A stretch of DNA of 64,000 nt, from positions 1 to 64,000 of the forward strand of contig JAAPAO010000081.1 in assembly GCA_013115145.1 (NCBI GenBank), in the 5' to 3' direction. The DNA comes from Perkinsus chesapeaki. Taxonomy: Eukaryota > Perkinsozoa > Perkinsida > Perkinsidae. A program made the translations under genes and the position numbers. A model generated the notes under the pieces. It searched no databases, was not told the origin of the DNA, and saw only the letters and a program-made list of their open reading frames with translations. Below, piece by piece: positions 37,356 to 48,711 of this stretch; position 1 is the first letter of the stretch, and each line of letters begins with the position of its first letter.

Positions 37356-39997
37356 ATGTCCAGAAAGCCTGAGAGCTTCTCTGCGGCTTGCCGTCTCCCT
37401 CAGTATTCTCAATACCGAGTCAAGCTGGCGGTGTATGCCGGATTTGTTGCATGTATTTGTGCAGTTCCGCAATTTCTACCAACCCTTCAGAAGCTCTTAC
37501 TACAGCATCTTTACGTAAGACTCTCATCAAAGGCGTTCATTACTAACCTTTATGATTTCCTTTCAGGTGGTTGGGCTCTTATATGGGGTCATAGCAGCCT
37601 CGCTCGATGCGAAGACTTTCATGAATATGCCATGGCGTCTCTTGCTGGGCGTCAGCACTGGTGCATCCGTCGGCTATGCCATTGTCCTCCTCGAAACAGC
37701 TATGGGCGGTGGAACATATAACCATTTCCTCGGTGTTCTCATAGCATTCCCCTTTCTTCTATTGTCTAGCTTGGCCCAAGCGACATCTAGAAACAAATTT
37801 TCTCAGCTGTTTTCCTATATAAGTTGCAATTTGATGATGGTCTCTGTGGTAGCCTTCTCTGCAACAGAGCCTCGGAAGGGACTGTTTTCTGCTATATTTG
37901 CAGGGAGCATCTCGTTCGTAGTTCCCTTGACGCTGGCGGGGACTCTCAACATATTGGGCTTACTCCCACGTACAGCCCCCGAGCCGCTGCCAACATTTGA
38001 GAACTCTGCTGCAGAGTATTTCAAATCCAACGCGTGCTATATTCTGGACGGTGAAATGCATCAGCGAGAACTCGATGAGCAACGAAAGCAGCTTATCAGC
38101 TCACGGAAAGCGGCCCTCGCCAATGTTACTGACGGTGATATGCGGCTCTGTATCTTCCGAATGACGAGTACTCTTTATGGTCTACGGAGAGCTGCACGAT
38201 ATGAGCCTTTCAGTGAAGCCGCAGTGGTACATTTATGGGAGCCGATGCAGATGGAGTTGGGAAGATTGGTTACCAAAGTTACCGCACTACTGAAGCATGA
38301 GGTGGAAGTGGAAGACATTCCCGATTTAAAGGAAGCTGCACGTGATGCTCTCATTAAGATAAAAAAGATAAGCATCGACTATACTCGGGCAGTTGCTGAT
38401 CAGAAGTCCGTTGTGATTTCTGCTAGAGAGATGGCTCGAGTAGAGTTTGCCATGTTAGCCATACCAAGATTTGCTATACTCGTTGATCGTTACTTCAATC
38501 TAAAAGAGAAGCATAAAACACCCAAACCTTCCATTTGGCAATATGTAGCAATTCGTAGTGGAGTGTACTTCTTTCCAACTCCTCTCTCAGGTTCCCCTCT
38601 CTCCGCCTCTACGGCATCCAATAGACTTCATTAAAAAGCCGGTCTGGCCGGCTGGCACGTCCCTGCACGACAAACTAGTGTTCCCTTTACGACTAGCCAT
38701 ATCTGTAGCTGTCGTTGCGGAAGCTACCCTAGCTGTCGGCGAAGTTTATCCTATACTCCTCACTGAGGGTTTATGGGTCTGCTTACCGGTTCTCACTTGC
38801 CTTCTGCCTACTGTCGGGTGGACCATAGGAAAAGGTCTCAGGCGTATGCTTGGCGTGTTGCTGGGCGGCTCCCTTGCTATACTTATCGTCTATATAAACC
38901 CATTAAATATCCCAGCCGTTGAAGTGGAGCTCTTTGTGGTCGCCTCCATGGGAAAGTTCTTCACTCAAGATCCCAGAATTGGGTATCTAGGCTTTCAAAC
39001 GATGGCATCGTTCAGTGTGGTGGGCGTATCTAATGCTCTCGATCCTACACTCGATGGTGAAGCTCGACTGCATCTAGCGTTGCTACGAATGCTGTTCACT
39101 CTTGTTGGTCTTTGTATAGCTATATTTCTCTCCTTGCTCACTTTCCCTTCGTTTTGTGGCCGGCGGTTAGCCATCCAAACGAGTGAGGAACTCCTCTGTG
39201 CTTCTGGCGCCGTTTCGGCGTTAGTGAGGGGGATGGTAGCTAGGAGTCCAGATGGTTCGAAAAGCCCTGAAGACCGAGATCTGCCTACCGTAGTCGAAAC
39301 TGGTATGAGCCTCTTGAAGGAAGACAATGCCCGGCTTGCAGAACAACCGTGGTTCAAAGAGGAGGCTGTATACCTCGGGTTGGTGCACGCTTCCTGCACA
39401 CGGTGCGCTGTAGATGCCAAGTGCTTGGGTTGTGCGCAGGATGACATCACCAGGCTGAGCAGAAGTGCCGTGGTTGTGAGTCAAGTCTTTTGGAGCTGCG
39501 ACAAGAGGATGAGCTCCTCCACTGACCGTTTGCTGCTTGATCCGATTCGTCCATTGCTCTCAGATCTTGCAGGACAGCTCGATCAATCAGCCTTGGCCCT
39601 CGACCGCGCTTTGAGGAGCAAAGGCGGAATTAAGGAGGCTGTTAACGCTGCAGCCGACACACTAGAATCAATGCTATATTTGTATGCTACATTCGATGAG
39701 AACAGAACAAAGCTTCTCTTTTCACGTACCTGGGCAGCCGAAGGTGAAGTAACTGACTCTACCCATATGATAGAAGTTATGAGCAGTGGTGGCGGTGTCG
39801 GCCTTCATGAAGCTATCCATGCTATAAACGCGTTCATAGAAGATTGGGTTACGGTTGTTAATGCACTTCTTGGATGTCAACTTAGTTTGCCCCACGCTCC
39901 TATCGAAGAGAGTGCTACATCGCTTGCAAGTTTAGACACTACCACTGGCTCTGACGACGGGAGTGTCCGAAGACGTGCTGAAACTTGCGCTTACTGA
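37356..39997 (+). CDS. Array gene M: FUSC/ArAE-like membrane protein (847 aa)
   Basis: Exons are 37356-37514, 37567-38544 and 38591-39997, introns 52 and 46 nt, phase 0. The start MSRKPESFSAACRLPQYSQY was chosen because it gives a 159 nt exon 1 as in K and L; an in-frame ATG at 37290 would add 22 residues. The last 300 bp of exon 2 match K and L at nearly every base, while the rest of exon 2 is clearly diverged. Exon 3 opens VPLSPPLRHPIDFIKKPVWP and carries CLLPTVGWTIGKGLRRMLGV. The tract around 39660-39860 matches L. Confidence 0.86.
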
Positions 39998-40285
39998 ATT
40001 GTCCATTACGTAACTGTATGTTTGCGTCCCGTCACATCCTTTGATACAAAGGTTTTATCACACTTCTGCTCTGCTTGGTCTTCCCTTTGGTTGTAATACT
40101 TCTGATTATACTAGGGTTTATTTGCTCTTGCGTCGCTTGTCTCCACCGTGGAGTTGTCTCTGTTTGGTTCGCTCTGCGCCACGTAAGCTAACAACTCTGT
40201 GACCAAAAATGGTTTCCTGGCTTCTTGCTTCAGAATGTGAGCTTGCTTTTTCTCGTCTGCAGATTTCTACGTTGTTTTTTGAATA

Positions 40286-43024
40286 ATGGGGAATAAACAA
40301 CCACCCGAGGATGTTCCGCGGTTCACCCGTTTCAGCCTTCTGAACGCGCTCTATGCTGGCTGCATGGCTGGCCTTATGACAGGGCCCATGTTCATTCCGA
40401 CGTTCACGCAGTTGTTCGACTCGAGAATAATGGTACGTTTAGGGAAGCCTGATTCTCTGTTCGGTGTCATTTAGCATAGAGAAATATAGTATTTAGCTTA
40501 ATCTCGTTTCGTACGAGCGACTCTTCGTGCTAAGGGAATCTCACAGAGTTCTCCGTGAATGCCCACTGCTAGTGTTTCAGGCTCTCGGTACAATATGGGC
40601 AGTCCGCTGCAGCTCCCTCGACTTTCAATCCGCCTGCTCAGCATCCTGGACCGCCGTTTTTGGTTCCTTGGTCGCCGCTGCGGTGATCGCTGTCGTCATA
40701 CCCTTCGCTACTGCGATATGTGGCGGAAGCATCAATCTCTACGTTTGCTCCATTGTGATGATGCCTTTTTGTTTCGCTGCCTCTCTGGCCGCTTCGTCAA
40801 CCAAGTGCAAGCTCGCTCAGCTTTACGACTATAAAACCACTCTGACAGTAGCGTATTTGGTAATTTTCTTCGGTACCAGCCCTCTGGATGTGAGTGTGGT
40901 ATCGGTTATCCTTGTGGGTGCCTGGTCAACTCTGATCCCGCTTCTGATAACATCGCTACTCAATCTCTTTGGTGCGCTGCCGAGAAGTGCCCTTCCACCT
41001 ATGACAGTGTTTGAACGCTCTGCTGCATCCTACTTGGAGACCGGCATCATGTTTATCCTAGAAGGGGAGCTCCACCAGGACGAGCTAGAGCGTAAACGTG
41101 ATAAGCTCAGTGAAGCTCGGAAAACACTGCTGCGGTCCACAACAAGCCCTGACCTGAAGTTCTGTATATTTCGCATGTCGAGCTTGTTGTACACGCTGAG
41201 ACGCTCGTCCAGGTTCACACCGCTCAACAAAGCGGCTGTGGAATACCTGTGGGTGCATGTCGAGCGAGAGATTTTCGAGATGGTTTCCACGATGGTCGTA
41301 ATTCTCCGACATGAGGGTGACCAGGCAGATCTTGCTCGGCTGCGTGCAGGAATATCGGTGGTTAGCGATAAGATTCGCCACACAATCATCGACTATACTA
41401 GGGGAGTTGCCAAAGGGCAATTCGATCGTCTTCCAGTCGATGAGCTTATCAGGATGGAGCATGTGATGTTATGTATCACTCGGCTTGCGAAAGTGGTGAC
41501 GGATTATTGCGACATCAAGTCCAGCATCACAGTGAGCGGGTTCTCCATAAAGAAATATGTAAGTTGCTCCACATCGGAATACTATTTCCAATCTTTGTTA
41601 TTCAGTTACCTGTCCCTCCACTTGCGTGGCATTTAAGGGCCTGGCTAAAAGAGCCAATGTACCCTCTACATTCCACCTGGTTCGAGCGGTTTTGGTTCCC
41701 TGCCCGCCTCACCTTGTCTATAACTGTGGCCACGCTGGGTGTCTTGGGTGCCGCGGAGGAATACCCGGTGCTCCTAGTGGAAGGTTTCTGGGCATTGATG
41801 CCCGTAATTAGTTGCTTTCTCCCCACAGTTGGATCAACCCTGAGTACGGCTGTTAGGCGTTTTCTTGGAGTTATGGTTGGCGGCGGGCTCGCTATGATCG
41901 CTGTGTCGGTCCACCCTCTGAACGTAGCTGCATTCATCATCGACGTCTTCTTGGTAGCGGCCGTGACACGATTCCTTGTTGTTAGTTCTAGGATTGGTTA
42001 TGCTGCAATGCAGATGTTCATCACCTTCATTGTAGTCGGTGTCGTTAGTGGTATAGACCCTGACCTCTCAACAGGCACCAGAGTCTTAATGGCTGCCGAG
42101 AGGATGCTCTATACGCTCATTGGTGTGGCTGCCACTATAGTGCTCTCCATGTTGACTATCCCAGCCTTCATCTGCCGCCAACTTGCTCACAAAACTGCCG
42201 ATGAGCTTCGAACATCCGCTGCGGTTCTGATACATGGTATTTCCACGCTTGTAGAATGCGACGATGACGAGTCGCCTGGGGGAAGCACTGGAATTAGTGA
42301 AGACTCGGTTGTCAGTACCGGTACCGCCATTTTTGAGAAGGACACTGCGAGGGCTGCTGCGCTAGATGGCGCTCGCGAAGAGAGTACTCTGTTGCACTTG
42401 GTCGGTGTCAATGCTTCCAGATGCGGAATTAATTCGTCGAATATTCTTCTTGCTCAAAAGCAAGTAATGAGGGTGTCTCGTTGTGCCATGTCCGCCTGTA
42501 TTAGTCTGGATCGGTGCAGGCATCTGATTGGCGTAACTGCGCGTAAACAGCTTCTCAACCCTGCACGAGAGTCTCTGGATGGTGTAGCGTGTGCGATGTT
42601 GAAATCGTCCTTGGAGCTCGAGACAATGCTGCGAAAGCACGGCGATGCAGCGCGAGCAATCAACACCACCGAGGAGCTCGTGGAAGCCACGGCAAACGCT
42701 TTCAGACATTTTGAACGGCTTCACGAGAGGTTGTTATTCAGCAAGACATGGGCAGTCGATGGTGACGTTATGGATTCCACAAAGCTAGTCGAAGCATTAT
42801 CGAGCGGCGGAGGCGTAGGCCTCCACGAAGCGCTGTACGCTATCATCGCGTTTGTCGGCGAGTGGCTCGGTGTTGTGAATACCCTGCTCGGCTGTGGTCT
42901 CAGTGTATCTTTGTTGCGTGGTTCGGAAACCGAGATGAAGGTTTTGAAGGTTCCTACACCCATTGTACGCGGTCGAGCTCGTGCCAAATCAGAGCAGCTT
43001 GAAACTAGTATCCACGACATGTGA
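40286..43024 (+). CDS. Array gene N: FUSC/ArAE-like membrane protein with altered signature (847 aa)
   Basis: Exons are 40286-40432, 40581-41558 and 41606-43024, introns 148 and 47 nt, phase 0. MGNKQPPEDVPRFTRFSLLN starts exon 1. Its Gly2 could in principle be a myristoylation site, but residue 6 is Pro, so this is weak. Exon 2 has the same 978 nt as J-M. Exon 3 opens LPVPPLAWHLRAWLKEPMYP. The signature CFLPTVGSTLSTAVRRFLGV lacks the Lys-Gly pair present in nearly all paralogues. The late motif SSGGGVGLHEALY is intact, followed by FVGEW. It does not share the identical tracts seen in J-M and looks like an older branch. Confidence 0.84.
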
Positions 43025-43328
43025 GCTCTGATTGGAAGGCAAATCTTGATTTTACTTGATTGCGGCTTCAACGCGCTAGTTGCTCGCGTATTTGTCAGTC
43101 TTATTCGGCATATTTGTTAACTCTGGCTTTAACACCATTCTTGTGTTGTTCCTGTAGGGGCGGGGGTCGAGCGTCCATTCAAGGATATCATCCGACGGTT
43201 TCGCTCGACTGTGTACTTGTTTCTTCATACTGCGGAGTCACCCGCCGGGACACCACTGTATTCCCATTCCAGGCTGAATCACGGCCAATCTAGGTAAGCT
43301 TGTGAGCTGTTCAGCTTTTTGTATCACT
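43025..43328. other. Intergenic spacer N-O
   Basis: No exon is supported. The frame of gene O is open upstream of its ATG back to a GTG at 43302, but without a family-like N terminus. Confidence 0.35.
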
Positions 43329-45698
43329 ATGCACATTCCTCTTCTCCATCCTCTGAACGCCCCATCGCTCAAAAAGGGGCACGGCAATGCTGATTGGTGG
43401 GGATTGACTCCCCGATCTATAGCAGAGTTACAGACAGCTATTTTCACTGGCGTGACGGTCTGTTTAACATCTACTACGGTTTTTAATTCAACAATATCGT
43501 TTATCTTTCCACCCCAGTTCATGGTAAGCCCTCCCACGCCTCCGTGATGTCGTTTATACTGCTTTTCTCAGATTCTCGGTTTAGCCGGCGCATTGATAGT
43601 TTCGTATCTCGAGATGCAACTTGCCGTCGAGTGGTCTTTAAAGACTACCATCGCGTCCTGGCTCGGCTGTGCCTGTGGGTGTCTAATCGTTTATGTGGTT
43701 CCTTTAATCAACCAAGGAGAATATAATCCTTATTTCGGTCTCCTACTTGCTGTACCATTCTCGTTCCTCCTATCATTGGCAGACCAAGCGGGTGAAGTCT
43801 ACTGTAAGCTCAGTTCGGTCTATCGGGGTGACAAGGCCCTCCTTCTTTTAATCATTCCAGTGGTTTTCGGTGGTGATGATCCTTACTGGTCCGCGATAAC
43901 GGCAGCCATTGGGTACACTGTTGGCTCAGCCATACCTCTTTTGGGGACAAGTTTTCTGTGGTCCTTGGGTGTACTACCGGACACACGAGCAGAGTCGCTT
44001 AGAGCACTCAGTCTCAATTTGGCCGACTATTTTGACGAGGTTGCCTCGCTGCGAAAGGACCGAGACCACCAAGTAGCAGTGTTGCGCCGAATGTGGAGCG
44101 ACCTTTACAAAGCCAGTACCGAAGCTGCGACGTCCACCAGCGACTTGAAGCTACGTGGACTGATCTGGTCGATGGTCGCTTGTTTGTCCACTGTGAGACG
44201 GTCCTCCCGGCGCCATGCCTGCGACCCTGTTGTATTGGAGAGGCTTTGGCTGCCATTTGAAGGATCCGTCGTATCGCTTCGCCAGAAGGTCATATGCACC
44301 CTCAGAATGTGGGAGACATTCGACGAGTCGGATACAAAGATAGCTGATGCTGCTGGTGAACTGCTAGCTTCTGTAGAGCATTTTATTACTGATTGCGAAG
44401 TACCATCTGGACCGGAGTTGACCAATTTTGAATTCACCGTCAATGAGATGGTAAAGTTTTCTCTACTTGCCCAGGAATTCCTCATCAGAGTGAAAGGTCC
44501 ACAGGAGGGCTCGTGCATGCACAAGGTTGTCGATTGGTTGCGACAGCCGCTCTTTGCGCCAGCCAGTCCTGGGACCACCTGGAGAGTGCGGTTTGCTTAC
44601 CCTCTAAGAGCTGCGGTTACTGTTCCCCTGGTCGCCTTATTCATTTTAATTGGTGGGGAGCACTTTGACGTACTAGCTCACTATGGCTTATGGATGATAC
44701 TACCCTGTGTTTTCTGCTTCCTTCCTACCCCTGGTGCGTCTATCCGGAAAGGACTGAGGCGTATTCTGGGCACTGTTGTAGCATCGGTGCTGGCGGTTGC
44801 ATGTGTCTGCTTGCATCCCAATAATGATGGCATCTTTCTCTGTGAGCTTTTTTTCTTCTCTGTCATCGCCAAGTTGATGTTCTTTCATGACACACTGCAA
44901 TATTCTGGATTAGTATTTGGCTTCACCTGGATTATTGTCGGGCTCGGTCCCGGGATTGACACCTCTTTGCCGGTCGGCAGCAAGGTCGTTCGTGCCGTAC
45001 ATCGGATGGATATGACTGTTGCCGGCGTCATTCTTTCTATTCTACTGGCCTCTCTGATTTTCCCTATATTTGCCAACAAGCGTTTGCGTAGAGCGACAGC
45101 GCGCTCGCTGGAGCTTGTTTCTAATTCGGTTGCTAATGCATGCGAGTCCCTGGTCCACAAGACACCGTGGAATCGCGAGGCCCTCAGTGAGGACGTGCTT
45201 GATGCGGCCGTGTTCTTAGCGAAGAGCTACGCTGACCGTAATGCTCAGATTGCTGATGCAAGGGCTGAATGTCAGGCATTGCGTTATCTGTCTCCGACCA
45301 GGCATCACGAGCTGGCGCATGTGGTGGCTGCTCAGCACCTGCTGGACCGATTAACCAGGCAAGCTCTGGCTGTTATTTCCGCCGTCACTACATGCTTGGC
45401 AACGATACCAGTTGATGGCTGCGGCCTACCCAAGCCTGCCGAACAAGACTTACTTTTGACTGCTGCCGTGATCCGCCGAAGAGCTGGCCTCCTGGTGGCA
45501 GGTGTCAGAATAAGGAAGTTCAAGATCACTGATGTTACCGAGTCTGTGATGCGCTCCATCGACTGTCTTGAGTCGAATATTCGGAACTGCAATGCCGTTG
45601 AACACTACGGCATGGACTGCTTGGTACACGCCCTACAGGACTTCGCCGAGGTGTGGGAGGAAGTTGAGCGGATGGTTGCCAAGGCGAAGGATAGCTAA
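43329..45698 (+). CDS. Array gene O: FUSC/ArAE-like membrane protein, two exons (773 aa)
   Basis: Exons are 43329-43523 and 43572-45698; the single 48 nt intron is phase 0. The 65-codon first exon (MHIPLLHPLNAPSLKKGHGN) is the longest in the array. Exon 2 opens ILGLAGALIVSYLEMQLAVE and runs through both halves without an intron, as in gene A. Shared with A are YRGDKALLL and GGDDPYW. The signature is CFLPTPGASIRKGLRRILGT. The protein is about 70 residues shorter than the others, mainly in the C-terminal helical region, where YGMDCLVHALQDFAEVWEEV replaces the usual LHEA...EDW element. It closes the array. Confidence 0.83.
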
Positions 45699-46195
45699 GC
45701 GCTGCTCTTGTATCTTTTATTTTTGCTCGTGTCCTATTTTAATGCGCTACTGACTTTACCAACCTGGGCTACGTATATACAAGGGGCCCAAAAAGTGTGT
45801 TCCTATATCGTATAGTGATAGCTGTTGCGTTGCGAGAGCCAGGTGCTTCGCAGTCTAAGTGGCTTGCATATGCTTGCTTTGCTTTGCCGGTGTAGAATCG
45901 GTCAGTATCAGCCCTCTATATTATCCATAACGTTGTAACAAATGAGATAGGTACATCAGAAGGCTATCAGGCAGCGAAAACTATTATAAAGTATCAGGAG
46001 CGCGTCACTGAGATACCCTAGGACAGTTCGGATGTAGCACGTGGTCCCTAGCGCGCGTCCAAAATCGTGCCGATTTCGAGCGATATAGTTTTCCAGCAGC
46101 TTTCCAGTGGAGCTCGCTTCCTTGTCCCACTTGATCGGTGAGATAAGTCTCTGGTACATGAATGTAACGCTCTATCTCGCCTTGCTTTAAGTTCA
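45699..46195. other. Spacer between the array and NDH2
   Basis: Nothing coding or structured is recognised in these 497 bp. Short open frames on the minus strand overlap each other in several frames and look random. Confidence 0.35.
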
Positions 46196-48590
46196 ATGGA
46201 AGCGGCTAAGGCGCGCATATGGCTCGGCAGTTCTTTACTCATCGGTTTAATGCTTTTCAACTGGAGCTGGCGAACGACTCGGCGGCTCAGCACTACCCAG
46301 TCTCTATTTTTGCACAGGTGGATGTCGAGCCAGGCACCACCACTCGAGCCTGGGGGAAATCTCGTTATCCTCGGCAGCGGATGGGGAGGCTACTCCCTTT
46401 TAAAGAAGCTCGATACCTCCAAGTGGGACAGCGTTACACGTACGCCAGCCTAGAGCGTTCAGAATGGCATGTTTTTCGTCAGTTGTATCGCCGAGGAACT
46501 ACTTTTTGTTCACCCCCTTGCTCCCTTCTGTGACTGTTGGTGAGGCGATGACATATTAACTGTGGGCAGGGAGTTTTTTTAGGTACGAATGAGCCGAGGA
46601 GTATAATAGAGCCAGTGAGGAAAATAGTGATGAAAAAGAACAAGAAAACAGGCCTTAGAAACACACGCTATATAGAAATGGACGCTAGATACCTCGACCT
46701 CGATCGCAAGGTAGGGCAGTATCGAAAGCACCGCTCGCACTTGTTAAATAGGTTTGCTTTTGCGAGGACATTACCTCTATAAAGGCCACCGATGACCTGC
46801 TGGAGGTGCTTTGGGATGAATGGGCTTGATGAAGCCGTACGATATTGCCTCATGTACAGGTACCATATGATAAGTTAGTCGTGGCCGTTGGAGCACAGCC
46901 TAACACTATGGGAACACCTGGAGTCATCGAATATACGCACTTCCTCAAGGAGATGGACCACGCACGTCTCATTCGAAAGAACGTACTCGATTCTTTCGAG
47001 ACAGCCTGCACCGCTACCACTGATGAGCGCAAGAGAGAGCTTCTGCACTTCGTTGTGGTAGGGTTCCCCGGCACTGCCTTGGAAGTGGAGCGACGGTTCA
47101 GGTCGGCGGAGGGCCAACGGGCGTGGAGTTCGCTGCGGAATTGAGGGATTTTATCAGAGAGGAGATCAGCCATGCCTACTGGGAGGTTGCTCAGTAAGGG
47201 TTAGCCCGGCGCGGCATGGCCGGATCTACGCCTCCTCAGCCTGGCGAAAGTGTCGGTGATCCAGTCGAGTGATAACATTCTCAATACCTTCGATGCAGCG
47301 ATTTCACGCTATGCGACGGACCACTTTAAGCGGATTGATATCGACGTGGTGAAGAACTCGAGGTACTCCCCGACCGAAAAGATAATTTTGTCTTATCCTT
47401 CCTGATTCGCCCCATATCGCTGTTACGGAAGCCGTGTGTATTCTCAGAGTAAAGGCAGTGGAATCTTCAGCTGTTATCGTACAGGACAAAACCACAAAGG
47501 AGGAGCGCCGAATACCGTGAGACTCGAGCCGCACTCTGTCATTCAAGCGTGCCGATTTAGGTTTGGAGTGTGCGTCTGGGCAGCTGGCATTGCCCCAAGG
47601 CCGTTCACTAAGGATTTGGTAAACGAGATGCCGACGGCGCAGGCCTTTGACAGTTGGTTTCAGATATCTAAGTTGAAGGAGTATCAGCCTGAAAACGGCC
47701 GCTTGCTGAAGACCACACCGTTCTTGGAGGTTCTCGGCGGCAAGGGCGACATTTTTGCCATAGGAGATTGCGTACGGTTTTGTGCATTACGGAAGACGGG
47801 ATAGAGCTGATTCAGGCGGGCGTTGCCGAGCCCGAGCTTGTTCCGCTTGCTGAGTCACTTTTTGAGGAGGCCGATGTTAATAAAGACGGTAAGATCTCTT
47901 TTGATGAGTACAAGGTCATCTACAGGAAGATCAGGGAGAGGTGACAGTACAGATCATTGCGCTTATGGTGGACTGGTGTTGATAGGTTCCCGTTGCTCCA
48001 AGGGTCTGGCCCAGAAGAACGTTGGAAGCATCACGCAAATAACTACAACGATGGGAAGCCTTTGCAGTATCTCACCCACGACCAGTGGGAGAAGGTGCGT
48101 TCCCATCTTCGGGGCCCTCTCTATTAGATCTAAGGTACTTGCGAACATGCAGTCGAGCTACAAGGGCATGCCAGCAACGGCCCAAGTGGCGTCGCAACAA
48201 GGTTGGATTCGCAATTCTTTCTATCTTGGTGAATATCTGCTATCAGGCGAGTGGTTGGCCGCTTACCTCAGTGGGCAGACATCTTCACCGTTCGAAAGGA
48301 ACGATAAGGGGATGATGAGCTACGTAGGTGGCTCCGAGGCAGTCGTCCAAAGCCCACTTGCTGGTGAGCCCCCTTGGTGCAATCTCACCGATGTCGTCCA
48401 TAATTAGGGAACATCACCGGAGTGTCGACGTTTGCGCTCTGGAGAGGAGTATATGCAAGCAAGATGGTTTCTTGGAGGTTGCCAGACTGTATTACACATC
48501 CTCCGTTGAAATTGTTTCAGGTGCCGACATCTGGTTATCTGGGACTGGGTTAAAGCCCGTATCTACGGTCGAGATCTCTCCAAGATGTGA
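46196..48590 (+). CDS. NDH2: Alternative (type II) NADH dehydrogenase with EF hand, 14 exons (592 aa)
   Basis: A single-subunit FAD enzyme that passes electrons from NADH to quinone without pumping protons, normally on the mitochondrial inner membrane. Exons: 46196-46439, 46483-46539, 46583-46710, 46752-46805, 46860-47057, 47102-47193, 47240-47362, 47448-47516, 47561-47771, 47816-47940, 47986-48094, 48135-48363, 48408-48477, 48521-48590. Introns are 40-85 nt in mixed phases. Motifs in order: hydrophobic N terminus; first dinucleotide fold LVILGSGWGGYSLLKKLD; PRNYFLFTPLLPSV; second fold VVGGGPTGVEFAAELRDF; IFAIGDC; a canonical EF-hand loop DVNKDGKISFDE; PATAQVASQQG; the C-terminal WDWVKARIYGRDLSKM. 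The EF hand sits between GDC and ATAQVASQ, as in calcium-regulated NDB-type enzymes of plants and fungi. The 1779 nt sum is divisible by three. Confidence 0.92.
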
Positions 48591-48711
48591 CAATCCACAT
48601 GCTTCGATGTCTGTCCCTTGATTTGTTTATTAACCCCCAAACACTCAGTATTGCATTTCAGTGACTAATGAACTGTCTATTCAGTTCCCTGGTTTTGTAT
48701 TCCTTTTTATA

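Larger units (their letters stand above)
510..45698 (+). other. Tandem array of 15 FUSC/ArAE-like membrane protein genes
   Basis: Fifteen complete paralogues (A-O) lie head to tail with 115-845 bp between stop and next start. No unrelated gene interrupts them and none is on the other strand. Shared features seen in the translations are: a first exon coding one hydrophobic helix; a second exon with several membrane segments ending near an LLPR-like sequence, then a soluble helical region; and a third exon with another membrane bundle, the CFLPTPGASLVKG-type block, then a long C-terminal helical region that usually ends near an LHEA...F(I/V)EDW motif. The FUSC/ArAE assignment rests on resemblance of the Gly/Lys/Arg-Arg block and the bipartite layout. 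Substrate is unknown; family members export organic or aromatic acids or conduct malate. Confidence 0.85.

Noticed and set aside
46196-48590. First impression of a frameshifted NDH2 pseudogene
   Set aside because: All apparent breaks are removed by GT-AG introns of 40-85 nt in compatible phases; the 14 exons sum to a multiple of three and restore all family motifs.
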